From positions 154,886 to 218,885 of the forward strand of contig NZ_FUXH01000003.1 in the NCBI RefSeq assembly GCF_900167225.1: DNA of 64,000 nucleotides. The letters are read 5' to 3'. A program made the translations under genes and the position numbers. This stretch comes from Porphyromonas crevioricanis. GTDB lineage: Bacteria; Bacteroidota; Bacteroidia; Bacteroidales; Porphyromonadaceae. Below, one piece after another: positions 44,987 to 55,330 of the stretch. Position 1 is the stretch's first letter. The number at the start of each line of letters is the position of its first letter. The notes under the pieces are model-generated. The model had not been told where the DNA came from. It saw only the letters and a program-made list of their open reading frames with translations, and ran no database searches.

Positions 44987-46030
44987 ATGAAAAAAGTATT
45001 TCATCTACTCCTGCTCGGCTTGTTCCTCTGTACGGCAGCTTCAGCCCAGCAGCAATACATCAAGGTACCAGTAGCATTCTACAATCTGGAAAACCTCTTC
45101 GACACGGAAAAAGGGCCAAACCAAGACTCCGACTATCTTCCGGAAGGACGCAACAAATGGACGGAGGAGCGATACAAAGAAAAGCTCTCCAATATGGCCG
45201 ATGTAATTAGTCGCATCGGGGGGAGAGGTCCGGCGGTGATCGGAGTATCGGAAATAGAAAATCGCCGTGTGCTGGAAGACTTGGTAGCTCAACCGCAACT
45301 GGCGCACTTGGGATACAGCATCGTTCATTATGATTCACCTGACTTGAGAGGGATTGACTGCGCACTGCTCTACAGACCAGAGATCTTTCGACTCACCAAT
45401 AGCAGTGCACACCCGGTGAATATCCCTGGAGAGCCTCATATCAAAACACGAGACGTTGTTCTTGCTTCGGGTAAGATAGATGGGGAGAATTTCCACTTTC
45501 TGGTGGGGCACTGGCCTTCCAGAGCCGGAGGAGAGGCAGCATCCATACACAGACGTATGGCCGCAGCCCGTGTAATGCGCACCCTCACAGACTCCATCGT
45601 ATCGGCCGATGAAACAGCCAAAGTGATTCTCATGGGAGACTTCAATGATGACCCCACATCTCCCTCTGTAGCGAAAGGTCTGGATCTAAAGGAAAAGGCT
45701 GATCCTTTAGCCTACAACGAGCTTTTTACCCCCATGCTTCGGTTGTACAAAAACGGGATAGGCACATTGGCCTATCGTGATGTTTGGAACCTTTTCGACA
45801 TCATTTGCGTCAATGGCAACTTAACAGGGAACAACTACAGCAGTTTCCGGCTATATCAAGATCCTAATACGGAGCATCTGGCCTTTGTTTTCAACAAACC
45901 TTTCCTTCGTCAAAAAGAAGGGAAGTTCAGGGGATACCCTCTCCGCACAATGGTAGGAGGGGCCTATCAGGGCGGATACAGCGACCACTTCCCTGTGTAT
46001 ATCTATCTAGTGAAAGAGATAAAGCAGTAA
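44987..46030 (+). CDS. Secreted endonuclease/exonuclease/phosphatase family protein, paralogue 2
   Basis: Exported EEP-fold hydrolase of 347 residues. A signal peptide (MKKVFHLLLLGLFL...) ends at about ASAQQ. Motifs are FYNLENLFD, GVSEIENR, LRGIDCALLYRP, GHWPSRAGGE, MGDFNDDP and SDHFPV. It shares overall architecture and many segments (DYLPEGRNKW versus DYLPDGRLQW) with the protein at 17813-18913. The substrate is unknown. It might provide nucleotides or phosphate from extracellular DNA. Confidence 0.87.
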   Translation: MKKVFHLLLLGLFLCTAASAQQQYIKVPVAFYNLENLFDTEKGPNQDSDYLPEGRNKWTEERYKEKLSNMADVISRIGGRGPAVIGVSEIENRRVLEDLVAQPQLAHLGYSIVHYDSPDLRGIDCALLYRPEIFRLTNSSAHPVNIPGEPHIKTRDVVLASGKIDGENFHFLVGHWPSRAGGEAASIHRRMAAARVMRTLTDSIVSADETAKVILMGDFNDDPTSPSVAKGLDLKEKADPLAYNELFTPMLRLYKNGIGTLAYRDVWNLFDIICVNGNLTGNNYSSFRLYQDPNTEHLAFVFNKPFLRQKEGKFRGYPLRTMVGGAYQGGYSDHFPVYIYLVKEIKQ

Positions 46031-46031
46031 G

Positions 46032-46061
46032 TTTCGGGTTGCCCGATTATCACTATTTTTG
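46032..46061 (+). promoter_or_regulatory. Putative promoter of efp (TTTC-N18-TATTTTTG)
   Basis: TATTTTTG followed by C at 46054-46061 is preceded 18 bp earlier by TTTC, one mismatch from the -33 TTTG. The leader would be about 80 nt. Confidence 0.4.
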
Positions 46062-46145
46062 CTCCGTCTTCACTCATTTCTCCAAATGAGAAGAGAGAAG
46101 AAAGACCACGTTCAGCTATTATCCAGAAACAATACTACAGAATAA

Positions 46146-46712
46146 ATGGCAACGACAGCAGACTTTAGAAATGGTATGTGCCTCGACATCGATGGCCAGT
46201 ACTACTTCATCGTGGAATTTCTCCACGTAAAGCCCGGCAAAGGTCCGGCTTTTGTTCGCACCAAATTGCGCAACGTATCTACAGGCCGCATCCTTGATAA
46301 GACATGGAACAGCGGTGTGAAAGTAGAAGAGGTGCGTATCGAGCGTCGTCCTTATCAATTCCTGTATCAGGATGAGATGGGTTACAACTTCATGCACCCC
46401 GAAACATTCGACCAGATAAGCATCCCGGGAGAAGGGATCCAGGGAGTGCAGTTCCTGAAAGAGGGCGATATGGTAGAGGCAATGGTACATGCTGCCAGCG
46501 AAACAATCCTCACCTGCGAACTCCCCCCACACGTAACCCTACGTGTTACATACACCGAGCCGGGTCTCAAGGGAGACACTGCAACCAACGCTCTTAAACC
46601 GGCTACCTTGGAGACAGGAGCCGAAGTACGTGTACCTCTCTTCATCAGCGAAGGAGAATTGATCGAAGTCGATACACGAGATGGCTCTTATGTAGGTCGT
46701 GTGAAAGAATAA
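46146..46712 (+). CDS. efp: Translation elongation factor P
   Basis: Relieves ribosome stalling at polyproline; 188 residues. The tip lysine that may be post-translationally modified is Lys32 in VKPGKGPAF. The KOW-like N-domain ([16 protein letters not shown]) and the two OB domains ([28 protein letters not shown]-like ending [14 protein letters not shown]) are present. No epmA- or epmB-like modifier genes are nearby. It is monocistronic, followed by a perfect hairpin. Confidence 0.96.
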   Translation: MATTADFRNGMCLDIDGQYYFIVEFLHVKPGKGPAFVRTKLRNVSTGRILDKTWNSGVKVEEVRIERRPYQFLYQDEMGYNFMHPETFDQISIPGEGIQGVQFLKEGDMVEAMVHAASETILTCELPPHVTLRVTYTEPGLKGDTATNALKPATLETGAEVRVPLFISEGELIEVDTRDGSYVGRVKE

Positions 46713-46770
46713 TTGCCCCAAAATCCCGACAATCGCCTTGTTGGTATTTCGGGATATGTCAATTTGTCAG

Positions 46771-46808
46771 AATGCCAGCTCCGAAATTCGGAGCTGGCAT
46801 TTCTTTTG
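46771..46808 (+). terminator. Intrinsic terminator of efp
   Basis: AATGCCAGCTCCGAA and TTCGGAGCTGGCATT form a perfect stem with no or minimal loop (the centre can open), followed by TTCTTTT. Confidence 0.88.
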
Positions 46809-46859
46809 CACGTAGATAGAGTGTAATAGCAAAACAAACTAAAATCAAAATATTTAACA

Positions 46860-48914
46860 ATGAACAAAAAAGGGCGTATTGGGGTAACGAGCGACAATAT
46901 ATTCCCCGTCATCAAGAAGTTTCTCTACAGTGACCACGACATTTTCCTGCGTGAATTGGTTTCTAATGCTGTGGATGCGACCAATAAACTACGTACTTTG
47001 GCATCAAAGGGAGAAGCCAAAGGAGAGTTGGGAGAGCTCAGTGTACGCATACAAATAGATCCCGAGGCAAAGACTCTCACCGTATCGGACCGGGGGATAG
47101 GGATGACTGCCGAAGAGCTGGATCGCTACATCAACGAAATTGCCTTTTCCGGAGCTGAGGAGTTTCTCGAAAAATACAAAGACGACAAAGCGAACATCAT
47201 CGGACACTTCGGTCTGGGATTCTATTCGGCTTTTATGGTAGCCAAAAAGGTAGAAGTATTCACAAAAAGTCACCAAACAGAAGCTCCAGCCGTCTACTGG
47301 AGCTGTACTGGCGATCCTGACTATGAAATGACAGTTGGGGACAAACAAGACAGAGGTACCGATATAGTACTGCATATAGATGAGGAAAACAAAGAATTCC
47401 TACAACCCGAACGCATATCGGAATTACTAAAGAAATATTGCCGTTTTCTGAATGTGCCAATCATTTTCGGCAAAGAACAGGAATGGAAAGATGGCAAGTA
47501 TCAGGACACCGAGCGAGACAATCAGATCAACGACACTACCCCGGCCTGGACGAGACAGCCGGCCGAGCTGAAAGATGAGGATTACAAGACTTTCTACCAC
47601 GACCTCTACCCAATGGGGGACGATCCGCTCTTTTGGATACACCTCAATGTGGACTACCCTTTCAACCTGACAGGTATTCTCTATTTCCCGAGGGTAACAA
47701 ATCAGATAGAATTGCAACGAAACAAGATACAGCTCTACTGCAACCAAGTATTTGTAACTGACGAAGTAGAGGGTATTGTACCGGACTACCTGACTTTGTT
47801 GCATGGTGTGATAGACAGCCCGGACATCCCTCTCAATGTCTCACGCTCGTATCTGCAAAGTGATGCCCGCGTCAAGAAAATATCCTCGCACATCACCAAG
47901 AAAGTAGCAGATAGGCTGGAAGAACTTTTCAAAAAAGATCGCCAGACATACGAGGAGAAATGGGATAGTCTAAAAATCTTTATCGCTTATGGAATGCTCA
48001 CCGATGAGAAGTTCTATGACCGAGCACTGAAATTTTATCTCTTCACCGATACCGAAGGCAAGCACTATACCTACGAAGAATATACCGAGCTGGTACGTGG
48101 CGAACAGACTGACAAGGACGAACGGTTGGTAATGCTTTACACAACATCGAAGGATGAGCAATACGTACATGTAAAACGCGCTACAGACAAAGGATACAGT
48201 GTGCTGGTAATGGATGGCCAATTGGACGTCCATACCATGAGCCGTTTGGAGCAAAAGCACGAAAAGACAGCTTTCGTACGCGTAGACAGTGCCACCTCAG
48301 ACAAACTGATCAATAAGGAAGAAAAAGCGGGGGTCAGCCTAGGACAAGAGGATAGCGATATACTCAGGGAAGTATTCGGAGCATGTCTGCCTACAGTGGA
48401 CAAAAAGAGCTTCCACATACAATTAGCCCCCATGGGTGCCACAGCCGATGCCGTAACAATCACACAGGATGAGTTTATGCGTCGTATGCAGGAGATGGCG
48501 AAATTGCAACCCGGAATGAATTTCTATGGTCAGCTACCGGACAGCTACAATATCGTACTCAATACCGACCACGAATTGATTGTGCGTATACTGAATGATA
48601 CCAAAACGCAAACAGACAAAGAGCTAACAACAGTGCGCCAACAGCTGAACAAACAGAAAGAGGAAGTAGCCAAATTGAGTGCCGAACAACAAGGCAAAAA
48701 GGATGAAGAAATCCCTTCCGCAGAGAAAGAGGCCTTAGAAAAAGCTCGTAAGGAAGAAGAAAAAATCAAAGCTGAAATATCGGAAAAGCTCAGCCAATAT
48801 GGGAAATCCAATGAACTCATAGGTCAACTTCTGGACTTGGCTCTGCTCTCCGGAGGACTGCTTACAGGAGAAGCACTGGCCAACTTCGTGAGCCGTTCGC
48901 AACGCCTGCTCTGA
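46860..48914 (+). CDS. htpG: Molecular chaperone HtpG (Hsp90)
   Basis: Cytosolic Hsp90 of 684 residues. The GHKL ATPase motifs are ELVSNAVDA, SDRGIGMT and GHFGLGFYSAFMV. SRSYLQSD marks the middle domain. A charged, Lys- and Glu-rich coiled segment lies at about 600-650 near the C-terminus. The length exceeds E. coli HtpG (624), as in other Bacteroidota. The AT-rich upstream region lacks a clear TAnnTTTG element. Confidence 0.97.
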   Translation: MNKKGRIGVTSDNIFPVIKKFLYSDHDIFLRELVSNAVDATNKLRTLASKGEAKGELGELSVRIQIDPEAKTLTVSDRGIGMTAEELDRYINEIAFSGAEEFLEKYKDDKANIIGHFGLGFYSAFMVAKKVEVFTKSHQTEAPAVYWSCTGDPDYEMTVGDKQDRGTDIVLHIDEENKEFLQPERISELLKKYCRFLNVPIIFGKEQEWKDGKYQDTERDNQINDTTPAWTRQPAELKDEDYKTFYHDLYPMGDDPLFWIHLNVDYPFNLTGILYFPRVTNQIELQRNKIQLYCNQVFVTDEVEGIVPDYLTLLHGVIDSPDIPLNVSRSYLQSDARVKKISSHITKKVADRLEELFKKDRQTYEEKWDSLKIFIAYGMLTDEKFYDRALKFYLFTDTEGKHYTYEEYTELVRGEQTDKDERLVMLYTTSKDEQYVHVKRATDKGYSVLVMDGQLDVHTMSRLEQKHEKTAFVRVDSATSDKLINKEEKAGVSLGQEDSDILREVFGACLPTVDKKSFHIQLAPMGATADAVTITQDEFMRRMQEMAKLQPGMNFYGQLPDSYNIVLNTDHELIVRILNDTKTQTDKELTTVRQQLNKQKEEVAKLSAEQQGKKDEEIPSAEKEALEKARKEEEKIKAEISEKLSQYGKSNELIGQLLDLALLSGGLLTGEALANFVSRSQRLL

Positions 48915-48992
48915 GATAAGTAGTTAAGCTTTCTCTCTCCTCTCTTAGTGGAGGTCTTCCTTTAGATCTCTATCTTTGGAGTGTCTCACAGT

Positions 48993-49041
48993 AAGTGAGG
49001 GTGTGCCGAGATAAATTCGACACGCCCTTACTTATTTTTTT
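48993..49041 (+). terminator. Intrinsic terminator of htpG
   Basis: AAGTGAGGGTGTGCCGA pairs, with a few G-T or mismatched positions, with TTCGACACGCCCTTACTT and is followed by A then T7. It lies about 80 bp after the htpG stop. Confidence 0.82.
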
Positions 49042-49158
49042 CCATAACGAGGCCGAGGACAGCAGAGCATATTTTCCAGCTGTAAGTACACCTCAATAGC
49101 AAAAAGGAGCCGTGCCAAAATTGAATTCTAACACAACTCTGTTACTTGGGTAGATTAA

Positions 49159-49383
49159 TTAGAGAGTCTTCTTGTGCATATTCCGGAAACAAAATGTTCC
49201 TAGAATGGTCAAAGCATAAACTATGCTCCCACCTACAGTAATCCAGAAAAAGAAATCATCCCTGTCGAATGTGAAATAGAGCGAGATCAAAAAGTACATC
49301 AAAAACAATATCGTCCTTACACACTCCAAAAGAAGTGTTTCTTTTCCATCCCTACTGGTGTGATTATTTGTGAATATCCTCAT
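49159..49383 (-). CDS. Small hypothetical two-helix membrane protein
   Basis: A 74-residue reading frame with ATG start. Hydrophobic segments at about 22-37 (TILFLMYFLISLYF) and 45-66 (FFFWITVGGSIVYALTI) with charged ends suggest a small inner-membrane protein. No family is recognised. It is the only plausible gene in the 770-bp space between htpG and bamD. It could be spurious, but the clear membrane topology and lack of a better frame favour a real gene. Confidence 0.5.
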   Translation of the reverse strand: MRIFTNNHTSRDGKETLLLECVRTILFLMYFLISLYFTFDRDDFFFWITVGGSIVYALTILGTFCFRNMHKKTL

Positions 49384-49683
49384 AACAAAGTTATCTCCTA
49401 ATATTTGTTACCAGCATCATAAGGAAAGCACACTTTACTATTGATCTTTCCTTATTGCCGAAGGTATAAACAATGGGCCATTCGGTAAAATATCTTTATG
49501 AGAAACATCTAATAACACCCATGCGATAAGCATAAAACATCGTTTTGTTATTAGCATACCCTCACGAAATTTAGACTAAGTGTTGCTTTTTTTCGTAGAG
49601 TGTATAACCTCCGAAGGACAAAAAGCAGAGGGAAGAAGTTTCCACAAAAAAGACTACCTTTGTGGGGTTAATATGCGTATTGT
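49384..49683 (+). other. Intergenic region upstream of bamD
   Basis: An AT-rich 300-bp gap. TACCTTTG at 49655-49662, 21 bp before the bamD ATG, could be its -7 element. No tRNA, repeat or ORF is supported here. Confidence 0.45.
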
Positions 49684-50505
49684 ATGCACAAAGCAGTATT
49701 TCGCCTCTTCTTGGTATTTGCCTCTCTGATCATGGGACTTAGCTCTTGTTCAGAGTTTGTGCGTGTACAGAAGTCGGCCAATAACAATCTGAAGTACGCC
49801 TACGCAAAGAAATACTACGAAAATGGGAAGTACAGCAAGGCTATTGACCTGCTACAGGAAGTTGTCCCCGTATTCAATGGATCGGCAGAAGGGCCGGAAT
49901 CTCTCTATCTGCTTGCCGACTCGTATTACAAAGACAATCGCCCTATTGCCGCTTCGGACTTCTTCGTTCGCTACTACAGTTCTTACCCCAAAGCCCCCAA
50001 AGCTGAGGAAGCTCGTTACAAGGCAGCCATGGGATTTTACGAAGCCTCTCCCGAAGCCAGACTCGACCAATCAGCTACCTATGAAGCTATTCAGGAGATG
50101 CAAGCCTATTTGGATTTCTATCCCGAAGGAGTACATGTGGAAAAAATCAAGCAGATGCTCTTCGATTTGCAAGACAAATTGGCCTACAAAGAATATCTCC
50201 ACGCAGAGTTGTACTACAATTTAGGGCTCTATATGGGTAATAACTACCGGGCTTGTATCATCACAGGCAAAGAGGCTCTCAAGGAGTTCCCCTATACGAA
50301 ATATCGAGAGGATTTTCTCTATCTCATCCTCAGAGCCAGTTATAAAGAAGCTTCTTTTAGTGTGAACGAAAAAGTTCAGACCCGATACAGAGAGGTATTG
50401 GATCAGTATTATGCTTATATCAACGAATTTCCTGACGGTAAGTATCTGCGTCAGGTAAGACAGATCTATGAATTTGTGTCTAAGCATATATCCAAAAACG
50501 TATAA
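49684..50505 (+). CDS. bamD: Outer membrane protein assembly factor BamD
   Basis: Lipoprotein component of the beta-barrel assembly machine, 273 residues. The signal ends in LSSC (Cys22). TPR-like helices follow (YAKKYYENGKYSKAIDLLQEVV, ESLYLLADSYYKDNRPIAASDFFVRYYSSYP, EARYKAAMGFYEASP). The conserved YPEG and AYKEY segments match BamD/YfiO. It is first in a run with the omega-like and DUF4293 genes (gaps of 17 and 14 bp), an arrangement common in Bacteroidota. Confidence 0.92.
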   Translation: MHKAVFRLFLVFASLIMGLSSCSEFVRVQKSANNNLKYAYAKKYYENGKYSKAIDLLQEVVPVFNGSAEGPESLYLLADSYYKDNRPIAASDFFVRYYSSYPKAPKAEEARYKAAMGFYEASPEARLDQSATYEAIQEMQAYLDFYPEGVHVEKIKQMLFDLQDKLAYKEYLHAELYYNLGLYMGNNYRACIITGKEALKEFPYTKYREDFLYLILRASYKEASFSVNEKVQTRYREVLDQYYAYINEFPDGKYLRQVRQIYEFVSKHISKNV

Positions 50506-50522
50506 ACATCGAACAATAATAT

Positions 50523-50900
50523 ATGGAACTGAAGAAAGTAAATGCCCCTACAAACACTGTCACAAGAGACACCTCTGTATTGAGTGCCGATACCGGTAAT
50601 ATCTACGAGACGGTGAGGATCATAGCCAGACGAGCCAATCAGATAGCTCAAGAGGTTAAAAAAGATTTGGAACAGCAGTTGCAGGAGGTAGCTTCGTATT
50701 CCGACACATTGGAGGAGGTGTACGAGAACCAAGAGCAGATAGAGATATCCAAAGCCTATGAGCGTATGCCTAAGCCCGTACTCATCGCAACAAAAGAGTA
50801 CGAAGATGGGGTTCTGAGGTACTATATGCCGGGAGAGCAAGCCAAAGTATCCGGTCGTGTAGAAACCCCGGAAGCCACCGAAGGGTCTCAAGAAGCATAA
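50523..50900 (+). CDS. rpoZ: RNA polymerase omega-like subunit (Bacteroidota RpoZ)
   Basis: A 125-residue protein. The core IYETVRIIARRANQIAQEVKKD resembles the omega/Rpb6 helix (normally RRARQL...), adapted as in the Bacteroidota family annotated as RNA polymerase Rpb6/omega. A coiled charged segment and a segment KPVLIATKEYEDGVLRYY follow. In other phyla omega stabilises the beta' subunit. The assignment rests mainly on the core helix and on its position between bamD and the DUF4293 gene. Confidence 0.75.
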   Translation: MELKKVNAPTNTVTRDTSVLSADTGNIYETVRIIARRANQIAQEVKKDLEQQLQEVASYSDTLEEVYENQEQIEISKAYERMPKPVLIATKEYEDGVLRYYMPGEQAKVSGRVETPEATEGSQEA

Positions 50901-50914
50901 ACAAAGGAAAAGCT

Positions 50915-51364
50915 ATGTGGCAACGAATACAAACCCTTTGGCTATTGTTGGCAGGAGTAGCAATGACTATGCTACTCTTTCTTCCTTTGGCAGTAGCCTA
51001 TGGGGCCGATACTTATGAGATCACTACAGCCGGTATTCGCAGTATGAGTGCGCAGTTGGTAAAACCCACTTGGGGGCTATTTTTTGTAGACTTTCTCTCT
51101 GTATTGGTCTCTTTTATCACCATATTCTTATACAAGAGGCGCATCCTGCAGATCAGGCTGTGTGTATTCAACATCTTGCTCATCTTGGGCTTGTTGGTAT
51201 ACTTCGCCATGATCGCATACAGCTTTATCTCAGCCGAAGGGCTCAGCTTCAGCTTCAAACTATGGATGAGTTTACCATTTGTAAGTATCATCCTACTCTA
51301 TCTGGCGATCCGAGGGATCGGAGCTGACGAAGCTAAGATTAGAGCTCTCAACCGCCTGAGGTAA
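50915..51364 (+). CDS. DUF4293 family four-helix membrane protein
   Basis: Inner-membrane protein of 149 residues beginning MWQRIQTLWLLLAG, the usual DUF4293 start. Four hydrophobic segments lie at about 8-26, 50-67, 76-97 and 111-128. The C-terminus ends AKIRALNRLR, also typical. Function unknown. It is third in the bamD run. Confidence 0.85.
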   Translation: MWQRIQTLWLLLAGVAMTMLLFLPLAVAYGADTYEITTAGIRSMSAQLVKPTWGLFFVDFLSVLVSFITIFLYKRRILQIRLCVFNILLILGLLVYFAMIAYSFISAEGLSFSFKLWMSLPFVSIILLYLAIRGIGADEAKIRALNRLR

Positions 51365-51489
51365 GACAGAGAACAAGGCCTGACTGAGCAGACACATTTA
51401 TTTGAATTTACTTTCGTAGTTACATCTACTAACAAAGAATAGAGAGCCGATTCGTCGGCTCTTGTTTCATAGCAATCAAAGATCGATAT

Positions 51490-53007
51490 ATGGACCGCAA
51501 AGTACGGGTGCGTTTTGCCCCAAGTCCCACAGGGGCTCTGCACATAGGTGGAGTACGCACGGCATTGTACAATTATCTCTTTGCCCGCAAGCACGAAGGA
51601 GAGATGATACTAAGAATAGAAGACACCGACAGCAATCGGTTTGTCCCAGGGGCTGAGGAATACATCATAGAGGCCTTGCATTGGCTGGGAATTCATTTTG
51701 ATGAAGGGGTCGGATATGGAGGAGAGTATGGTCCGTACAGACAAAGTGAGCGAAGGGACATTTACAAAAAATATGTCGATCAGCTACTGCAAAATGGGAA
51801 AGCTTACATAGCTTTCGACAGCCCGGAAGAATTGGAAGCGAAACGCAAAAAGATAGAAAACTTCCAATACGATGCACATACCCGTATGCAGATGCGCAAC
51901 TCCTTGGTGCTACCTGCAGAAGAAGTCTCCTCCCTTATTGAAGAAGGACATCAGTATGTTGTTCGTTTCAAGATAGAGCCCAACGAAGACATACACGTAC
52001 AGGATATGATACGTGGGGAAGTGGTAATCAATAGCTCCGTGTTGGACGACAAAGTCCTCTACAAAAGCGCAGATAATCTCCCAACTTACCATTTGGCAAA
52101 TATCGTGGATGACCACTTAATGGAGGTCTCTCATGTCATTCGTGGGGAAGAGTGGTTACCCTCAGCTCCTCTTCATGTTCTCCTCTATCGTGCTTTTGGC
52201 TGGGAAGACGCTATGCCTCGCTTTGCCCATCTCTCTCTTCTTCTCAAACCAGATGGCAATGGCAAACTAAGCAAACGCGATGGAGACCGACTCGGCTTCC
52301 CCGTTTTCCCATTAGACTGGATTGACCCAAAAACAGGAGACAAAAGCAGTGGATACCGCGAAGCCGGATATTATCCGGAAGCAGTGATCAATTTCCTTGC
52401 CTTGCTGGGGTGGAATCCCGGGGAGAATGCGGAAATTATGAGCATGGACGAGCTGATACAAAAATTTGAACTGGAGAAATGCAGTAAGAGTGGAGCCAAA
52501 TTCGACTATGAAAAGGCTCGTTGGTTCAATCATCACTACCTACAGAAACAATCCGTTACGGAGTTGGCAAAGGCTTTCCTCCCTATTTTGAAAGCTCACG
52601 GCTGTGAGAAAAATGATATCCAATTGGTGGAAAAAGCGGTCTCTTTGACAAAAGAGCGAGTGAATTTCGTATCGGAATTGTGGGAGCAATCTTCTTTCTT
52701 CTTTGTGGCACCAGAAGTCTATGACGAGAAAACAGTAAAAAAACGCTGGAAAGAAGACTGTGGCACTTTGCTCTCTGAAATGTCGGAACAAATCGCAGCT
52801 CTTCCGAATGTAAAAGCCGAGCCGACAGAACAGGCTATCAAACAATGGATAGAAGAACATCAATATCCCTTAGGTAAGATCATGAATGCTTGTCGTCTGG
52901 CTCTTGTAGGAGAGGGAAAAGGACCTCATATCTTCGATATAATCGAACTCCTCGGACAAGAAGAAACTATCAAACGTATCCGACTTGCCATCGAAAGACT
53001 CGGATGA
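51490..53007 (+). CDS. gltX: Glutamyl-tRNA synthetase
   Basis: Class I aminoacyl-tRNA synthetase of 505 residues charging tRNA-Glu. The HIGH motif is HIGG (18-21) within [13 protein letters not shown], and KMSKS appears as KLSKRDG. RIEDTD, the RGEEWLPS segment and the C-terminal alpha-helical anticodon-binding domain are present. No GatABC genes are in the window. Its stop overlaps waaA (ATGA), so LPS-core and translation genes are coupled here. Confidence 0.97.
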   Translation: MDRKVRVRFAPSPTGALHIGGVRTALYNYLFARKHEGEMILRIEDTDSNRFVPGAEEYIIEALHWLGIHFDEGVGYGGEYGPYRQSERRDIYKKYVDQLLQNGKAYIAFDSPEELEAKRKKIENFQYDAHTRMQMRNSLVLPAEEVSSLIEEGHQYVVRFKIEPNEDIHVQDMIRGEVVINSSVLDDKVLYKSADNLPTYHLANIVDDHLMEVSHVIRGEEWLPSAPLHVLLYRAFGWEDAMPRFAHLSLLLKPDGNGKLSKRDGDRLGFPVFPLDWIDPKTGDKSSGYREAGYYPEAVINFLALLGWNPGENAEIMSMDELIQKFELEKCSKSGAKFDYEKARWFNHHYLQKQSVTELAKAFLPILKAHGCEKNDIQLVEKAVSLTKERVNFVSELWEQSSFFFVAPEVYDEKTVKKRWKEDCGTLLSEMSEQIAALPNVKAEPTEQAIKQWIEEHQYPLGKIMNACRLALVGEGKGPHIFDIIELLGQEETIKRIRLAIERLG

Positions 53008-54239
53008 AATATTTCTACCACTTTATCGGGATTATCTATTCCTCCCTAATCAAGCTGGCGGTCTTCTTTAGCCCCAAAGCTCGGATGATGCAGCGAGGGC
53101 GTTGGAGATTATGGGCACGGCTACGCCAACGTATAGAACCGGGGACAGAGTACATTTGGGTTCATGCCGCTTCTCTGGGAGAGTTTGAGCAAGGACGTCC
53201 ACTAATTGAACGTATAAAAGCGGAATACCCCGAAGAGCGAATACTGCTCACTTTTTTCAGTCCATCGGGTTATGAGGTACGCAAAAACTACGACTTAGCC
53301 GATGTTGTGTGCTATCTCCCTGGAGATAGTATCAATAACGCCCGACGCTTCATCCGGCAAGTCAATCCTAAAATGGCCATTTTCATCAAATATGACTTTT
53401 GGCCATGTTTTCTATTGGAACTTCGTCGTTTACGGATTCGCACCTATTTAGTTTCTGCAACATTCCGTCCATCCCAACTCTTCTTCAAATGGTATGGAGG
53501 AATATACAAGGCACTGTTGAAATGCTTCACCAAACTCTATGTGCAAGACGAAGCCTCCAAGATCCTGCTGGCTAAGCACGGGATCACAGAGGTCGAAATC
53601 ACAGGTGATACGCGTCTTGACAGAGTTATTTCAGTCAGTAATAACCAGAAACCTCGCCCTCTATTCGAGGTTTTCCGAAACTCCACATCAAATCCGATCA
53701 TTGTAGCAGGTAGTACATGGCCTCCCGATGAGGAAATCCTATTGAGATATTTTAATGCTCACCCCGAAGTTAAGTTGATCTTAGCTCCGCACGAGATAAA
53801 TAAGCCTCACTTGTTGGGCATTATCTCACATATCAAGAGACCTTTTGTCCGACTCTCCGAGGCCCAATTAGATACAATAGCAGACCAGGATTGTATTATC
53901 ATCGATAGTTTTGGGCTCCTCTCCTCCGTCTATCGCTTCGGCAACTTAGCATACATTGGGGGGGGCTTTGGCAAGGGGATCCACAACACACCCGAAGCCG
54001 CTGTTTATGGTCTTCCAGTATTGTTTGGGCCTCGTTATCACAAGTTCAAAGAAGCTATAGGCCTAATAGAATCTGGGGGAGCCTTCTGCATCAATAGCTT
54101 GGACGAATTTACTCAAAAGGTCAATCATCTCTTTTCCGATGCCAAATCACTCAACTCTTCAGGAAAAGCGTCTCACGATTATATCTTCCGTAATGCCGGA
54201 GCCACCGAAAGAATTTTGGCTGACATCTTTGATTCTTGA
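53004..54239 (+). CDS. waaA: 3-deoxy-D-manno-octulosonic-acid (Kdo) transferase
   Basis: Transfers Kdo from CMP-Kdo to lipid A at the inner membrane; 411 residues. A short N-terminal membrane anchor (about 5-23) precedes the GT-B fold. The catalytic base is Glu60 in [34 protein letters not shown] and the C-terminal [15 protein letters not shown]...[10 protein letters not shown] are standard WaaA motifs. The start ATG at 53004 overlaps the gltX stop. Confidence 0.95.
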   Translation: MKYFYHFIGIIYSSLIKLAVFFSPKARMMQRGRWRLWARLRQRIEPGTEYIWVHAASLGEFEQGRPLIERIKAEYPEERILLTFFSPSGYEVRKNYDLADVVCYLPGDSINNARRFIRQVNPKMAIFIKYDFWPCFLLELRRLRIRTYLVSATFRPSQLFFKWYGGIYKALLKCFTKLYVQDEASKILLAKHGITEVEITGDTRLDRVISVSNNQKPRPLFEVFRNSTSNPIIVAGSTWPPDEEILLRYFNAHPEVKLILAPHEINKPHLLGIISHIKRPFVRLSEAQLDTIADQDCIIIDSFGLLSSVYRFGNLAYIGGGFGKGIHNTPEAAVYGLPVLFGPRYHKFKEAIGLIESGGAFCINSLDEFTQKVNHLFSDAKSLNSSGKASHDYIFRNAGATERILADIFDS

Positions 54240-54292
54240 TCCCAGAAAACTTTTGGCTTTCCGTCTCTTTCTCCCTTTGCTCCGACAAGCCC

Positions 54293-55093
54293 ATGTATCC
54301 CCCTGAGAAAAATTGGATAGTAAAACTCTGGCTCTGTTGGAAATACGCCGGAGCCATATTACTCATTTGGACTATCATCCTCCCTCTCATAGCCACCTTT
54401 TCTTGTGGATTAAGCAAGAGAGCCGAGCTGCCACAGTTTGCCTCACACACTCCGATATACAGAGAATGGCCCCGGCTGTCTGTACAAGAATTAGATAGTC
54501 TCCGGGAGATATACGGAAGAAATAAGCTTTTTCTGGAAGAGTATATTGAGCCGACTTTGATCGCTCTCTCTTATTATCCCGAATTGAGAGACGTACCAAT
54601 CGAGTTTAAGTATTCGTCCGAAGCCACTACCATGGCAGCCCGTCCGATCTCTGGTTTTCTCTTGGGAAAAAGAAAATATGGAGTACTGATCAACGGAGAT
54701 AAAAATTTTGAGGGAGTTTTGCTACAAGATACCCCATTCAATGCCCAAATTGGAATCATCGGCCACGAATTGGCCCATATAGCAGACTACAATAGAAAAA
54801 ACATTTGGGGGATTTTGGGCTGCCTTTTTCGTTATTTAGATCAAGACCGTAGGCCACTATTCGAAAAAGAGACCGATATGGCTACAATAGAGCGAGGGCT
54901 CGGTTGGCAACTTTACGACTGGACGGTCTATGCCATGTACCACAGTCCTAAAGCGACTGAGAGATACAAAGAATTTAAGCAGTACACTTACATGAAACCG
55001 GAGGAAATCTCCTATCTCATCAGACATTTCTCAGGCTACGCCTCCGTAAAAGACTCTATCTCAACTTTCTCCGAAGCAATAGGAAGACAGTAA
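54293..55093 (+). CDS. Putative membrane-anchored metalloprotease-like protein (HExxH)
   Basis: A 266-residue protein with one N-terminal membrane segment (about 14-36, AGAILLIWTIILPLIATF) and a soluble domain holding the zinc motif HELAH in GIIGHELAHIADY. A possible third ligand is Glu in the EKETDMATIERGLGW segment, some 40 residues later. No peptidase family is named with confidence. The ATG at 54293 is preferred; a TTG at 54236 overlapping the waaA stop would add 19 residues. Probably in the gltX-waaA transcript, followed by a two-way terminator. Confidence 0.7.
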   Translation: MYPPEKNWIVKLWLCWKYAGAILLIWTIILPLIATFSCGLSKRAELPQFASHTPIYREWPRLSVQELDSLREIYGRNKLFLEEYIEPTLIALSYYPELRDVPIEFKYSSEATTMAARPISGFLLGKRKYGVLINGDKNFEGVLLQDTPFNAQIGIIGHELAHIADYNRKNIWGILGCLFRYLDQDRRPLFEKETDMATIERGLGWQLYDWTVYAMYHSPKATERYKEFKQYTYMKPEEISYLIRHFSGYASVKDSISTFSEAIGRQ

Positions 55094-55236
55094 CATTGAA
55101 CACTATTAAGAAGCCTCTATAGGGCAGAATTACTTCATCCAAATCTATCTCAAAGAAAAGAGGATGTATCATAATGATCCTGAAATGGATTTTCCAGCTA
55201 TCAAAAGAAACTATAAAGACATCTTAATCATACAAG

Positions 55237-55281
55237 AAAACCGCTATCAAATAGGATTTCATCCTTTTGGTAGCGGTTTTT
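55237..55281. terminator. Bidirectional terminator between convergent genes
   Basis: AAAACCGCTA (55237-55246) pairs with TAGCGGTTTT (55271-55280), extended inward by weaker pairs. T tracts occur on the plus strand after the right arm and on the minus strand after the left arm. It separates the waaA unit (plus) from the WbpD-like gene (minus). Confidence 0.85.
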
Positions 55282-55330
55282 CTATATAAATGATGGTACC
55301 CTTAACTCTAAACTGAATTACAACACTCCC

